DNA of 64,000 nt from positions 96,269-160,268 of the forward strand of contig NZ_SNWP01000014.1 in NCBI RefSeq assembly GCF_004361915.1. The letters run 5' to 3'. Source of the stretch: Sediminibacterium goheungense (GTDB lineage Bacteria > Bacteroidota > Bacteroidia > Chitinophagales > Chitinophagaceae). Of the stretch, positions 35,432 to 45,130 are shown in pieces (positions within the stretch are counted from its first letter, which is position 1; each line of letters starts with the position of its first letter). A program made the translations under genes and the position numbers. Under the pieces are notes generated by a model that had not been told where the DNA came from, made no database searches, and was given only the letters and a program-made list of their open reading frames with translations.

Positions 35432-36160
35432 ATGAAAAAACTGATCATTCTGATGATGGCTTGTTTCGCCATAGGCATACAGGCCTGGTCGCAAAAGACC
35501 GTTAGAGATGCCAATGTGCAAAAAAGAAACCTGAAAGGATTCCATGCCATCAGGGTATCACATGGTATAGATTTATACCTTAGCCAGTCGGCTGAGGAAG
35601 CGGTAGCGGTAAGTGCCGACAAAGAGGAGTATCGTGATAAGATTATTACGGAAGTGGAAGATGGGGTGCTGAAAATTTATTATGAAAAGGAGAATAGTGG
35701 CTGGAGTTGGGGTGGCAGTTGGGGTAATAAAAAGTTGAAAGCTTATGTATCGGTAAAAACACTCGACAAATTATCAGCATCCGGAGGATCGGATGTGTTT
35801 TGTGAGGACCAGATAAAAGCCACAGATCTGAATATTCAGTTATCGGGTGGATCTGATTTGAAGGGCAATTTTTCCTGCAACCTGCTTTCTCTGACGGCAA
35901 GTGGTGGAAGTGATGCAGATATAAAGGGGAAAACAACCACGCTTAAAATAAGTGCTTCGGGGGGTAGTGACGTAGATGCCTATGCGTTGAGTAGTGAAAC
36001 CTGTCAGGTACATTCATCAGGAGGTAGTGATGTGAATGTAAATGTGAGCAAATCCATAGATGCGCATGCCAGTGGTGGAAGTGATATTCATTACAAAGGC
36101 TCACCTGCCGAAACCAAGATCAGCAAAAACGGCAGTTCAGATATCCGGAAAGTCTTATAG
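35432..36160 (+). CDS. DUF2807 (GIN-type) exported beta-helix protein
   Basis: A 242-residue protein with a signal peptide (MKKLIILMMACFAIGIQAWS). RNLKGFHAIRVSHGIDLYLSQS begins the DUF2807 head domain. Six ASGGSD-like repeats (SASGGSDVF, LSGGSDLKG, TASGGSDAD, SASGGSDVD, HSSGGSDVN, HASGGSDIH) plus NGSSDI mark the turns of a right-handed beta-helix. Members are envelope proteins of unclear role, sometimes called putative auto-transporter adhesin heads. Ends with a strong terminator. Confidence 0.86.
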   Translation: MKKLIILMMACFAIGIQAWSQKTVRDANVQKRNLKGFHAIRVSHGIDLYLSQSAEEAVAVSADKEEYRDKIITEVEDGVLKIYYEKENSGWSWGGSWGNKKLKAYVSVKTLDKLSASGGSDVFCEDQIKATDLNIQLSGGSDLKGNFSCNLLSLTASGGSDADIKGKTTTLKISASGGSDVDAYALSSETCQVHSSGGSDVNVNVSKSIDAHASGGSDIHYKGSPAETKISKNGSSDIRKVL

Positions 36161-36185
36161 GCAGTTTATTTGAGTTAAGATAGCA

Positions 36186-36233
36186 ACCCCGGAACCGATA
36201 CTGAAACAGTGACGGTTTCCGGGGTATTTTTTT
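36186..36233 (+). terminator. Intrinsic terminator after the DUF2807 gene
   Basis: Long stem ACCCCGGAACCG ... CGGTTTCCGGGGT with an inner ACTG-AAA-CAGT hairpin, then a T7 run. Confidence 0.9.
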
Positions 36234-36377
36234 ATGCAGTTTTGTGGATAAAACCCCTTAAAAAACAAGGCTTTTTACACCCCTTTCACACCCAAAAAAG
36301 CTATCTTCGCCAACCGGCAAATAAATAGGGTAAAACCAGCCGGAAACAACCGAAAATTCAGCACGAGACCAGAGAAT

Positions 36378-39026
36378 ATGGAAGAAAATCTGCTACCCGA
36401 ACAGACGAATGATAATGACCGGATTATACAGGTCAATATCGAAGAACAAATGAAAACGGCCTATATCGACTATTCAATGTCGGTAATCGTAGGTCGTGCA
36501 TTGCCCGATGCCCGTGATGGCTTTAAACCTGTACATCGCAGGGTGTTGTATGCTATGAATGAGCTGGGCAATAACAGCAACAAGCCTTATAAAAAATCTG
36601 CCCGTATTGTTGGGGAAGTAATGGGTAAATATCACCCGCATGGTGATTCATCCATTTATGATACCCTGGTACGTATGGCGCAGGACTGGACCATGCGTTA
36701 TACCCTCGTAGATGGTCAGGGTAACTTTGGTAACCAGGATGGAGATCCGCCGGCAGCCATGCGTTATACAGAAGCTCGTCTGCAGAAAGTGGCAGAAGCT
36801 ATGCTGGATGATATTGAAAAAGAAACGGTCGATTTCCAGCTCAATTTTGATGATTCACTGGAAGAGCCTACCGTATTACCATCCCGTATTCCTCAATTAC
36901 TGGTGAATGGTTCATCGGGTATTGCCGTGGGTATGGCAACCAATATGATGCCGCATAACCTGAGCGAAGTGGTAGATGGATGCGTGGCCTACATTGATAA
37001 TAAAGAAATTACCGGCGAAGAACTGATCGCCCATGTAAAAGCACCCGATTTCCCAACAGGTGGTGTGATTTATGGCATGGAAGGCGTTCGTCAGGCATTA
37101 TTAACCGGTCGAGGAAGGGTAGTGGTGCGTGGTAAATGCCATGTAGATACCAAGGCCAGCGGACGTGAGCAGATTGTCATTACAGAAGTTCCCTATCAGG
37201 TAAACAGAGATCAGCTGACAGACCGTATTGGTCAGCTGGTAGTGGATAAAACAATAGAAGGTATTGCGCACGTAAACAACGAAAGTAATAAACGCGAAGG
37301 TACCCGTATCGTACTTGATCTGAAGCGTGATGCAGTTGCTCAGGTAGTCATCAATCAGTTGTATAAGTACACCGAACTGCAAACCAGCTATGGTATCAAT
37401 AATGTGGCACTGAGTAAGGGGAAGCCCAAAATCATGAACCTGCGTGACCTGATCGTGGAGTTTATAGATTTCAGGATGGATGTGGTTATACGTCGTGCCA
37501 GATTTGAATTAAGAAAAGCGGAAGAACGTGCCCATATTTTAGAAGGTTACCTGAAAGCACTGGATCATCTGGATGAAGTGATTTCGCTGATCCGTGCCAG
37601 CAGAACACCCGATGAGGCCAAAGAAAGCCTGATCAAAAAAAGTCAGGAAGGCAAATGGTTGCTTAAGCAGGAACTCTTCAGCGACCTTACCAATGAATTA
37701 TATACACAGGCCGAAGGTTTATCAGAAGCCCAGGCCAAAGCCATACTGGAACTCCGTTTACAACGTTTAACAGGAATGGAGCGTGAGAAGATTATTGAAG
37801 AATTCAATGGTCTGATCAATACCATTAAAGAATTGAAAGCTTTGTTAGGCAGTGAAGACCTTCGTTATGCACTGATCCGCAAAGAACTGCTGGAAGTGAA
37901 GGAACAATTTGGCGATGCCCGTAAAAGTGAGATTCAATACCTGGCAGATGAAATGCGTATCGAGGACCTGATTGAAGAAGAAGATGTGGTGATTACGATT
38001 TCGCACCTGGGTTATATCAAACGTACTTCCGCATCTGAATACCGCCAACAACGCAGAGGTGGCAGGGGCGCAGTGGGCTCTAAAACAAGGGAAGAAGATT
38101 ATGTGGAGCACCTGTTTGTAGCTTCAACACATGATACTATGCTGTTCTTTACAGAAAAAGGACGTTGTTACTGGATGCGTGTGTATGAAATTCCTGAAGG
38201 TGAAAAACAAAGTAAGGGCAGAGCCATTCAGAACCTCATTCAATTACCGGGCGATGATAAGGTAAAAGCCATTATTGATGTGAAGAACCTGGCTGATAAA
38301 GACTTTGTTCAGCAACATTATATTGTGCTTTGTACCAAAAAAGGTATCATCAAAAAAACTTCGCTGGAAGATTTCAGCCGTCCGCGTGCAAATGGTGTGA
38401 ATGCCATTACTATTGTGGAGGGTGATGAATTACTGGAAGCAAGAATGACAGATGGTAAATCTGAAATCATGCTGGCAGTGAAGAGCGGAAGAGCCATCAG
38501 ATTTGAAGAAGAAAAAGTAAGGGTAACTGGTCGTGGCGCTATTGGTGTAGCCGGTATTGAAGTGGATGATGAAAAAGATGAAGTAATTGGCATGATCTGT
38601 GTAAATAAGGAAGATACCACCAGAACCATTCTGGTAGTAAGTGAAAAAGGTTTTGGTAAGAGAACAGCCATTGATGAATACCGTATCACCAACAGAGGTG
38701 GTAAAGGTGTGAAAACCATTAATGTTACCGATAAAACAGGAAGTTTAGTCGGCATTCTCTATGTTACTGAGAAAGAAGATCTTATCATTACATGTAAATC
38801 AGGTATAACCATCCGTACAGGTATCAATGATATCCGTGAAGCCGGAAGAGCTACACAGGGTGTGAAACTGATACGTATTGATGACGGAGATGAAATTGCA
38901 GCGATTTCACAGATTGAAGAAGATGATGAAGAGAGCGAAGTAACTGAACAGAACCCTGTTACGGAAAATACCGGTGAAGAAAACCCGGAAAACAATGAAT
39001 CAAATTCGAACGAAAACCAAGAATAA
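36378..39026 (+). CDS. gyrA: DNA gyrase subunit A
   Basis: An 882-residue protein. N-terminal [40 protein letters not shown], the catalytic Tyr in [37 protein letters not shown], and the DNA-wrapping C-terminal beta-propeller with the GyrA box QRRGGRG, which separates gyrase from topoisomerase IV. With GyrB it introduces negative supercoils. The C-terminus is an acidic tail rich in Glu/Asn. The quinolone region reads [22 protein letters not shown] (Ser at the usual Ser83 site, Tyr at the Asp87 neighbourhood). A near-consensus -7 element TATCTTCG lies at 36302-36309. Confidence 0.97.
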   Translation: MEENLLPEQTNDNDRIIQVNIEEQMKTAYIDYSMSVIVGRALPDARDGFKPVHRRVLYAMNELGNNSNKPYKKSARIVGEVMGKYHPHGDSSIYDTLVRMAQDWTMRYTLVDGQGNFGNQDGDPPAAMRYTEARLQKVAEAMLDDIEKETVDFQLNFDDSLEEPTVLPSRIPQLLVNGSSGIAVGMATNMMPHNLSEVVDGCVAYIDNKEITGEELIAHVKAPDFPTGGVIYGMEGVRQALLTGRGRVVVRGKCHVDTKASGREQIVITEVPYQVNRDQLTDRIGQLVVDKTIEGIAHVNNESNKREGTRIVLDLKRDAVAQVVINQLYKYTELQTSYGINNVALSKGKPKIMNLRDLIVEFIDFRMDVVIRRARFELRKAEERAHILEGYLKALDHLDEVISLIRASRTPDEAKESLIKKSQEGKWLLKQELFSDLTNELYTQAEGLSEAQAKAILELRLQRLTGMEREKIIEEFNGLINTIKELKALLGSEDLRYALIRKELLEVKEQFGDARKSEIQYLADEMRIEDLIEEEDVVITISHLGYIKRTSASEYRQQRRGGRGAVGSKTREEDYVEHLFVASTHDTMLFFTEKGRCYWMRVYEIPEGEKQSKGRAIQNLIQLPGDDKVKAIIDVKNLADKDFVQQHYIVLCTKKGIIKKTSLEDFSRPRANGVNAITIVEGDELLEARMTDGKSEIMLAVKSGRAIRFEEEKVRVTGRGAIGVAGIEVDDEKDEVIGMICVNKEDTTRTILVVSEKGFGKRTAIDEYRITNRGGKGVKTINVTDKTGSLVGILYVTEKEDLIITCKSGITIRTGINDIREAGRATQGVKLIRIDDGDEIAAISQIEEDDEESEVTEQNPVTENTGEENPENNESNSNENQE

Positions 39027-39038
39027 AAACCTCCCTTT

Positions 39039-40424
39039 ATGAAGAAGCTTTTATTGCTTTCCATGATTGCCATGTCGTTGCAGTTTGCTACTGCACAGGA
39101 TTATAAAAAAGTGCAGAATGCTTTTTTATTAGGCCGGATTGAAGATGCTAAAACGGAACTGGACAAATTACTGGCCGATCCTAAGACCCAGGCACAGGCA
39201 CAGCTAAAACCTGAAACCTATGTGTGGAAGGCTAAGATCTATGCGTCTTTCTTTAAAGACAAACAACTCAGTGCGAAATATCCAAACGCTGAAACAGAAG
39301 CTGCTACTGCGCTGAAAAAGTATGAAGAGCTGGATCCTACCTATGCCGTCATCAAAGAAAAAGATGGTATCGGAGCTTATTTCGATATGTATGCTACTTT
39401 GGTTGCACAGGGGAGTAACCGCTTCGCTCAAAAAGATTGGTCAAATGCAGGTCAATCATTTGTAAATGCCCTGGCTTATATTGACCAGATTATCGCCAAT
39501 AAGTGGACCAGCAATACGATTCCGATGGATACCACTTCGATACTCTATGCTGCCATCTGTTTTCAGAATGCAAAGGAACTGGAAAAAGCTTCCATTTATT
39601 ATAGAAAGATTGCCGATAATAAAATAAACGATACCAACTATGTAGATGTATATCGCTTCCTGGTTGACTACTATACACGTGGTAAAAAAGACGAAAAGCT
39701 GTTTTACAATTATCTGGGTATCGCCAGAGAAGTCCATCCTTCATTAAAGGAAGAGTGGGAAAGCTACGAGATGGATTTTATTGATACCTACGACCTGAAA
39801 GCAAAGACCGAACTGTATGCGAAAGAAGAAGCAGCAGGTACACTTACCGAAGCAAAATATATTCAGTACGGTAGTGCTTTTGCCAATGCTAAAATGAAAG
39901 ATGATATAGATAGTGCCAGTGCAGCAATGTACAATAATAAAGCATTGGATGCCTTTAAAAAAGCATTCGCTAAGAATGATAAAAGCGCTATTGCCGCCTT
40001 TAACGCCGGTGTCATCTGTTATAATAATTTTGGTGAACTGGACGACAAAGTGCGTGATAATATCAGAACCGTACAACGTATCAATGCGGAGAAACCCGTT
40101 GAAAAAGATCCTAAAAAGAAAGCTGCCGCAGATGCCAAGGTAAAAGCTGAAACAGAGCCCTACCTCAAAGCCAATACTGCGCTGGAAGCACCTATAGCTC
40201 AGCAGGTAGACCAGGCCATTGAATGGCTGGAGAAAGCTTACCTGCTTTTAAAAGACAAAGCCAACAGAACCAATAACGAGAAAAGTGTGATCAACAAATC
40301 TGTTGACTGGTTAGCGAATTTATATAGCTATAAGCGTGATAAAGTAAGAGGTAAAGACAATGCCGCTTTTGATAAATACGAGGCGAAATTTAAAGAATAT
40401 GATGCTATGCATAGTAAATTCTAA
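39039..40424 (+). CDS. Exported TPR-like protein, unknown function
   Basis: A 461-residue protein with a signal peptide (MKKLLLLSMIAMSLQFATAQ) starting 12 bases after gyrA, hence probably co-transcribed. The mature part is helical with TPR-like pairs: FLLGRIEDAKTELDKLLADP, YVWKAKIYASFF, SILYAAICFQNAKELEKASIYYRKIADN, and AIEWLEKAYLLLKDK. Such proteins are common in Chitinophagaceae and lack a known role. Ends with a strong terminator. Confidence 0.8.
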   Translation: MKKLLLLSMIAMSLQFATAQDYKKVQNAFLLGRIEDAKTELDKLLADPKTQAQAQLKPETYVWKAKIYASFFKDKQLSAKYPNAETEAATALKKYEELDPTYAVIKEKDGIGAYFDMYATLVAQGSNRFAQKDWSNAGQSFVNALAYIDQIIANKWTSNTIPMDTTSILYAAICFQNAKELEKASIYYRKIADNKINDTNYVDVYRFLVDYYTRGKKDEKLFYNYLGIAREVHPSLKEEWESYEMDFIDTYDLKAKTELYAKEEAAGTLTEAKYIQYGSAFANAKMKDDIDSASAAMYNNKALDAFKKAFAKNDKSAIAAFNAGVICYNNFGELDDKVRDNIRTVQRINAEKPVEKDPKKKAAADAKVKAETEPYLKANTALEAPIAQQVDQAIEWLEKAYLLLKDKANRTNNEKSVINKSVDWLANLYSYKRDKVRGKDNAAFDKYEAKFKEYDAMHSKF

Positions 40425-40443
40425 TCGCTTATAAATTTTTCTT

Positions 40444-40476
40444 AAAAGCTCCGTTTTTATAACGGAGCTTTTTTAT
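40444..40476 (+). terminator. Intrinsic terminator after gyrA-TPR unit
   Basis: AAAAGCTCCGTT and AACGGAGCTTTT arms around a short TTTTA-type loop, followed by more T. Confidence 0.9.
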
Positions 40477-40537
40477 ACCCCCCAACTATGGGTATCTTTA
40501 ATATGGCTATATCGCCAGATATTAATATCCTTTTCTT

Positions 40538-41698
40538 ATGTTAACCAGAAGGCAAGCTACTATTGGTTTTTTTTACTGTGTACTGCTATTCAGTTCCTGT
40601 AATGGATCAAACGATACCACCACCGTTATTCCAGACGGAACCTCACCGAATTTGAAAACCACTACATTGGTGAATAACCATGAAATTATCTGGGGGATGG
40701 ACTTTTTGCCCAATGGCGACATTTTGTTTACCGAAAAACGTGGTCGGATATATCGGTATACGGTTGCGGGTGTTACAGAAGAGTTGACGGGCGTGCCTAC
40801 AGGTATCAACACCAATGGACAAGGCGGTTTGCTCGATATTAAAGTACATCCTTCCTATGCCAGTAATGGCTGGATCTATATTTCTTATGCCATCAATCAT
40901 ACAGGAGGCGGAAGTCTGTTAAGGCTTACCCGGTTTAAACTGAATGGTAATGCCATTACAAATACAGAAAATCTGTTTACGACCCAAAGCGCCAATACCT
41001 GGTATGGACATTACGGAAGTCGTATTGTGTTTGATAGTGTGGGTATGCTTTACCTGAGTATAGGAGAGGGTGGTACACTAAGTTATGGTGGTGCAAGTAG
41101 TGCTAACCAGAATGCGCAGGATACCAAAAACGACTGGGGAAAAGTGCACCGTATGACCGACGATGGTAAAATACCTTCGGATAATCCTGTATTGCCGGGT
41201 AATACAGCGGCTACTACCGTGTTCTCATACGGACATCGCAATCCGCAGGGAATGATATTTGATCCCGTTAACAACCGTATCTGGGAAAACGAACATGGGC
41301 CGATGGGTGGCGACGAAATTAACCTGATACAAAAAGGCAATAATTACGGATGGCCATTGGTATGTTATGGTAAGAACTATGATGGTGTAGCCGTATCTTC
41401 AAATCCAACCGCACCGGGTATTACCAATCCTACAAAATACTGGGATCCATCTATTGCGCCCAGCGGATTAGCTGTTATCACCAGCAACAATTTCAAAAGC
41501 TGGAAAGGTAGTTTGTTGACGGGTTCACTGAAATTCAATTATGTGAGCAGGGCAACCCTACAGGGCGATAAAATTACAGGAGAAGAAAAAATACTGGAAG
41601 GCATTGGCCGTGTACGCAACATCAAACAAGGCCCCGATGGCAATATCTACGTGTCAGTAGAAGGGCCGGGGAGAATTATTAAAGTTACTGCAGAATAA
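40538..41698 (+). CDS. PQQ-dependent sugar dehydrogenase-like lipoprotein (GSDH family)
   Basis: A 386-residue protein with a lipoprotein signal (MLTRRQATIGFFYCVLLFSSC). The six-bladed propeller shows WGMDFLPNGDILFTEKRGRIYRY, GQGGLLDIKVHPSYASNGWIYISYA, GHYGSRIVFDSVGMLYLSIGEGG, SYGHRNPQGMIFDPVNNRIWENEHGPMGGDEINLI and GRVRNIKQGPDGNIYVSVEGPGRI. These match soluble-type aldose/sorbosone dehydrogenases, which oxidise sugars with PQQ; no PQQ biosynthesis genes are in the window. Convergent with the RlpA-like gene across a repeat hairpin. Confidence 0.9.
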   Translation: MLTRRQATIGFFYCVLLFSSCNGSNDTTTVIPDGTSPNLKTTTLVNNHEIIWGMDFLPNGDILFTEKRGRIYRYTVAGVTEELTGVPTGINTNGQGGLLDIKVHPSYASNGWIYISYAINHTGGGSLLRLTRFKLNGNAITNTENLFTTQSANTWYGHYGSRIVFDSVGMLYLSIGEGGTLSYGGASSANQNAQDTKNDWGKVHRMTDDGKIPSDNPVLPGNTAATTVFSYGHRNPQGMIFDPVNNRIWENEHGPMGGDEINLIQKGNNYGWPLVCYGKNYDGVAVSSNPTAPGITNPTKYWDPSIAPSGLAVITSNNFKSWKGSLLTGSLKFNYVSRATLQGDKITGEEKILEGIGRVRNIKQGPDGNIYVSVEGPGRIIKVTAE

Positions 41699-41705
41699 TG
41701 CTATC

Positions 41706-41769
41706 GCAGATGTCAGATATCAGATCAGATGTCAGATTTGATGTTATAAATCTGATATCTGACATCTGC
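41706..41769. repeat. Heptamer tandem repeat, inverted pair (CAGATGT/CAGATAT family)
   Basis: Perfect 20-bp arms at 41706-41725 and 41750-41769 built of units GCAGATG, TCAGATA, TCAGAT; the loop holds one further partial copy. Located between convergent genes. Confidence 0.92.
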
Positions 41770-41771
41770 CA

Positions 41772-42170
41772 TTAATTTTTCCGGTATTTCAACTGCACTT
41801 CCGCAACTCCTTGTTTTTTCATATCAATTTTCTGCGCGGCTTTTTCACTGAGGTCGATGATGCGTCCTTTCACAAACGGACCACGATCGTTGATGCGAAC
41901 CTTTACGGTTTGTCCGTTATTCAGGTTTTTTACTTTTACAACGGTGCCAAAAGGAAGGGTTTTATGTGCGGCGGTGAGTTTGCGTTTATTAAAAGTTTCG
42001 CCATTGGCTGTTTTCCGGCCATGATAACCATCTCCATAATAAGAAGCCATGCCGGTTTCCGTAATTTTCTTAGCACAGCTGCTAAATGCAAATACACAAA
42101 TAAATAAAAAACACCATAGGCTATTACCCATATGCCATACGCTACTATTCGAACGGAAGAAATTTTTCAT
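41772..42170 (-). CDS. RlpA-family lipoprotein (double-psi beta-barrel)
   Basis: A 132-residue protein. Lipobox FSSC follows a hydrophobic run ([14 protein letters not shown]). The RlpA domain is clear: [62 protein letters not shown]. RlpA relatives bind or cleave peptidoglycan glycan strands lacking stem peptides; there is no SPOR domain here. The start at 42170 overlaps the glycosyltransferase end by 26 bases; ATG 42131 is an alternative but gives an n-region without positive charge. Confidence 0.85.
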   Translation of the reverse strand: MKNFFRSNSSVWHMGNSLWCFLFICVFAFSSCAKKITETGMASYYGDGYHGRKTANGETFNKRKLTAAHKTLPFGTVVKVKNLNNGQTVKVRINDRGPFVKGRIIDLSEKAAQKIDMKKQGVAEVQLKYRKN

Positions 42171-43131
42171 ACTGTATTTCTTTCAAAACGGGCGGATGGG
42201 GGTTTAAAGTATGTCCGTTCATTACTTTTTCATATTTCGAGAGATAAGCACGCATCATTTGTTCCGAAGAGAAATGAGCCATGGCATAATCATGGCAATA
42301 TTGTTTATCGTAGCTATCGATATGGGACAATGCATCAGACAGTTCACCTGAAATAGCAGATAAGAAACCGGTTCCGGGTTGTACAATTTCAGGAAGTGAA
42401 CCATAGGGTGTGCCAAAAACCGGACAACCGAAATACAGACTTTCAATCAATGCCAGCCCAAAGGGTTCATGCCAGCGAACAGGGAATAACATGGCTTTGG
42501 AACCTCGTAAAAGCTCATTCTTTTCTTCACCGCCTTTCATGCCATGAAAACGTACATGCCGATCAAAAGTAATACGGATTCCCTGGTTAAAATTGAAGCG
42601 GTACCCGCCAATTACATGCAGTGGTAAACCTGCTTTTCGGGAAACTGCAATGGCGCCCTGCACATTTTTTACCCGCCAGGCCGCATCACCCAGGAAATGA
42701 ATATAGGAGCGTGGACGGGAGAGTGCCGGATCACCATAATCATCCGGATCAATGCCATTATGCACAAAAGAATCTGAACAAAACCGCGCTGCATGGTTGC
42801 CTGAAACAAATACCGTATTTACCGGCAGCGGAACCTGTACATTCAGGTTACCATGCATGGTCATGATATGTGGTAATAAAGGTTCTTCATTCACCGTATG
42901 ATTGAGGTGGATGATATCGATGCCTTTGTCTTTTGGTACCTGCTCATTAAATGGAAGTGATGGATTGAAGGGGTACACCTTTGCAAAGGGACAACTCGAA
43001 CCATGTGGTACCAAATAAGAAACCTGATGACCTGCTTTTGCCAATGCTTTCCCTAACCACCAGATTACACGTTCGGTACCACCATATTTCAGGGCAGGAA
43101 TGGGGGTATTATTTACGATCAGGATATGCAT
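42145..43131 (-). CDS. Glycosyltransferase family 4-like protein
   Basis: A 328-residue GT-B protein: [41 protein letters not shown] at the N-terminus, and the donor-binding region [39 protein letters not shown] with the E-x7-E pattern of retaining GT4 enzymes. It would transfer a sugar from a nucleotide sugar; acceptor unknown. It is shorter than many GT4 enzymes (usually 350-400). It overlaps the RlpA-like gene, so they form a two-gene unit. Confidence 0.88.
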   Translation of the reverse strand: MHILIVNNTPIPALKYGGTERVIWWLGKALAKAGHQVSYLVPHGSSCPFAKVYPFNPSLPFNEQVPKDKGIDIIHLNHTVNEEPLLPHIMTMHGNLNVQVPLPVNTVFVSGNHAARFCSDSFVHNGIDPDDYGDPALSRPRSYIHFLGDAAWRVKNVQGAIAVSRKAGLPLHVIGGYRFNFNQGIRITFDRHVRFHGMKGGEEKNELLRGSKAMLFPVRWHEPFGLALIESLYFGCPVFGTPYGSLPEIVQPGTGFLSAISGELSDALSHIDSYDKQYCHDYAMAHFSSEQMMRAYLSKYEKVMNGHTLNPHPPVLKEIQYEKFLPFE

Positions 43132-43154
43132 AGGTGTAAAATTACGGAAGGGAT

Positions 43155-43196
43155 GGCAGATCGCAGATGTAGGATCTCTGATGTCTGATTTGGATA
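43155..43196. repeat. Heptamer tandem repeat, self-facing (GCAGAT/GTCTGAT family)
   Basis: Six consecutive 7-bp units: GGCAGAT, CGCAGAT, GTAGGAT, CTCTGAT, GTCTGAT, TTGGATA. Lies between divergent genes, just upstream of the glycosyltransferase. Confidence 0.7.
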
Positions 43197-43389
43197 GTTA
43201 TTTAGTTTTTTTCTTCAAACACCTTGGTAGATGGGCAGTTTGCGCTTCGTATAAATGACTCGAGCTGTTATAAATATTTTATTTGCCTTACAAAAAAATT
43301 TTGAAGCCGTATTTGAGTGGCTTTTTGTATTTTGTATATATGTCACCAAAGAAAACTTTCTCTTCCCTTTTTTCTTAAATACACAATCA

Positions 43390-44130
43390 ATGAAAAGAAT
43401 ATTTTTCATTCTATTTCTTCTGCCGTTTATAGGTTTTTCACAATTCAAAGTCACAAGGCCATATGCGAAGTATTACAGTGAGGTGCCGCTAAATGTGTAC
43501 AAAGAAGCTGCAGGTTTAAATAAAATCGGAGAAATAGCAGCAGGTTCTGGCATCATATTCATTGTTGGCCCCGGAGGTGTAAATAGCTATTTAGTATATA
43601 GAAAAGGGGTAACTGGCTACATATCTAAAAGTCATTTGCTTTTTGAAGGGAAAGAGCCTTCATTTAACGAAAACGATTTAGTTGAAGCTATGATCGCTGC
43701 AGCAAAAAAGCAAGAAGAAGAGTATGATACCTTCATAAATGCAAAAAAGGAACTGGATCGAATCGATAATGCCCTTAAGAATAAGAAGTTAATGAAAGCC
43801 GGGCTAAGTGTAACCTATCCAGGATATATAGATGGAGATTTTTACTGTGGCTATGAAATTTCATTTACTAATTACTCTTCTAAAATCATAAAATATATTT
43901 ATTTGACATTGTCAGCATTTAATGCAGTAGATGACTTGGTGGTATCGAAAAGATTCACATTAGTCGGACCTGTAAATGTGATGAAAGAAGCTAGTTATAT
44001 AGACAAGTATGCATTTTCCGGAAATCAAGCAATTTCATATTTCAGAATAAAAAAAATCGAAATCCTTTATACAAATGGAACTCGAAAAGAATATTCTGGA
44101 GAAATACTGAAAACTATAATCGTTGATTAA
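43390..44130 (+). CDS. AT-rich exported protein with SH3-like region, unknown function
   Basis: A 246-residue protein; ATG 43390 gives a signal peptide (MKRIFFILFLLPFIGFSQ). The first part (YSEVPLNVYKEAAGLNKIGEIAAGSGIIFIVG ... GVTGYISKSHLLFEG) resembles a bacterial SH3 domain; a charged helix (AAAKKQEEEYDTFINAKKELDRIDNALKNKK) links to a beta-rich C-terminal domain (GYEISFTNYSSKIIKYIYLTLSAF). Codon and base use is clearly more AT-rich than the neighbours, and long AT-rich non-coding stretches flank it on both sides, suggesting recent transfer. No function assigned. Confidence 0.72.
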   Translation: MKRIFFILFLLPFIGFSQFKVTRPYAKYYSEVPLNVYKEAAGLNKIGEIAAGSGIIFIVGPGGVNSYLVYRKGVTGYISKSHLLFEGKEPSFNENDLVEAMIAAAKKQEEEYDTFINAKKELDRIDNALKNKKLMKAGLSVTYPGYIDGDFYCGYEISFTNYSSKIIKYIYLTLSAFNAVDDLVVSKRFTLVGPVNVMKEASYIDKYAFSGNQAISYFRIKKIEILYTNGTRKEYSGEILKTIIVD

Positions 44131-44440
44131 TGCGCTAGCTAGTAATTGTTCCATAGTCAAAAACCAAAGAAGCCGCACTATTGAATTTGCTCGTATTTCG
44201 CTGTGCGCGATTTAACATAATGTTAATTATAGGATAATTGTAAAACTTAAAATATACTGTTTAGCTCCGTAAAGCATTGATAATGTTATACATATAATAA
44301 TATAACTAAGGCGGCCATTGATTACCTGAAGCCAGCAATCAAAATGAATTTGAAAAAGGATTTGAGTAAGATGAAAGTCTATCTGATAGATGCTGAGACA
44401 CGGAAACCACACATTTAGCTATGTAGTCATAACAATTTTT
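44131..44440. other. AT-rich intergenic region with palindrome and possible gene remnant
   Basis: About 310 bases without a convincing gene. It contains a GC-rich stretch (44170-44210, AGCCGCAC ... GTGCGCG), a 15-bp palindrome TTAACATAATGTTAA at 44212-44226, and an open frame without a good start from 44284 to 44418 ending in AETRKPHI-stop. The layout of AT-rich gene, short palindromic block and remnant recalls integron-type cassettes or decayed mobile DNA, but no integrase or attC core pair is clear. Confidence 0.4.
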
Positions 44441-44471
44441 TTTGCTGATATTTTCCGGTTTCATACCTTTG
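44441..44471 (+). promoter_or_regulatory. Promoter of the TetR/TolC/ABC export operon
   Basis: TTTG (44441-44444), a 19-bp spacer, then TACCTTTG (44464-44471): full match to the Bacteroidota promoter. The operator-like 16-mer follows at once at the expected transcription start. Confidence 0.78.
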
Positions 44472-44487
44472 TTAACTAAATGGTTAA
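44472..44487 (+). promoter_or_regulatory. Predicted TetR operator, copy 1
   Basis: TTAACTAAATGGTTAA with 5-bp complementary ends TTAAC/GTTAA around a 6-bp centre. It abuts the -7 element and ends five bases before the tetR ATG, where a repressor would block transcription. An identical copy lies at 45140-45155. Confidence 0.65.
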
Positions 44488-44492
44488 ACCAA

Positions 44493-45122
44493 ATGGATAA
44501 TAATCTTGCAGAAAGCACACAAACTGAACCGGGAACTGAACAGAAAATTATGATGGCAGCCCGGAAAGTATTCTTTCAGAAAGGCATGGATGGTGCCCGT
44601 ATGCAGGATATTGCCAATGAAGCTGGTATGAACAAGGCATTGCTGCATTATTATTTCCGTACCAAGGAGCAGCTTTTCGAGACTATTTTTCAGGAAAGTG
44701 CCGGCAGATTTATTCCAAGGGTAAAACAAATACTTGCCTCAGATGACTCTTTCTATGTAAAAATCGATCGCTTTTGTACAGAATACATCACCATGGCCAT
44801 GGCCAATCCCTTTATTCCCATGTTTGTACTCAGTGAGGCCAATAAGCAATCAGATAGCTTTCTACAGAAACTATTTGGTGGTGCCGCTCCTGATCTTTCG
44901 GTTTTTAAAAAACAACTGGAAGATGAAATAAAAGCAGGCCAGGTTCGTCCTATCTCTTTTGAGCAGTTATTAATGCATATGCTCGGCATCTGCATATTTC
45001 CTTTTTTGAGCCGTCCGATTTTAAATACACTGCTTCATATCGATAATGAACAATTTATGCAGCTGATGCAGGAAAGAAAACAAGCCGCCACAGACTTCAT
45101 TTTACACGCAATCCGTAAATAA
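44493..45122 (+). CDS. TetR/AcrR-family transcriptional regulator
   Basis: A 209-residue protein starting at ATG 44493 ([18 protein letters not shown]); an in-frame TTG at 44442 is part of the promoter. The TetR helix-turn-helix is at about residues 18-65: [49 protein letters not shown]. The C-terminal ligand domain has hydrophobic helices ([21 protein letters not shown]). It heads a seven-gene export operon and most likely represses it through TTAACTAAATGGTTAA. The layout parallels E. coli CecR upstream of ybhGFSR. Confidence 0.92.
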   Translation: MDNNLAESTQTEPGTEQKIMMAARKVFFQKGMDGARMQDIANEAGMNKALLHYYFRTKEQLFETIFQESAGRFIPRVKQILASDDSFYVKIDRFCTEYITMAMANPFIPMFVLSEANKQSDSFLQKLFGGAAPDLSVFKKQLEDEIKAGQVRPISFEQLLMHMLGICIFPFLSRPILNTLLHIDNEQFMQLMQERKQAATDFILHAIRK

Positions 45123-45130
45123 TTTTTTTT

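Noticed and set aside
44140..44235. A true integron attC site
   Set aside because: Only the central palindrome is clear; the paired core sites and an integrase are not visible, so it is kept as a hypothesis only.
44284..44418. A coding gene in the gap before tetR
   Set aside because: The open frame has no good start, no recognisable domain and lies in AT-rich DNA; at most a remnant.
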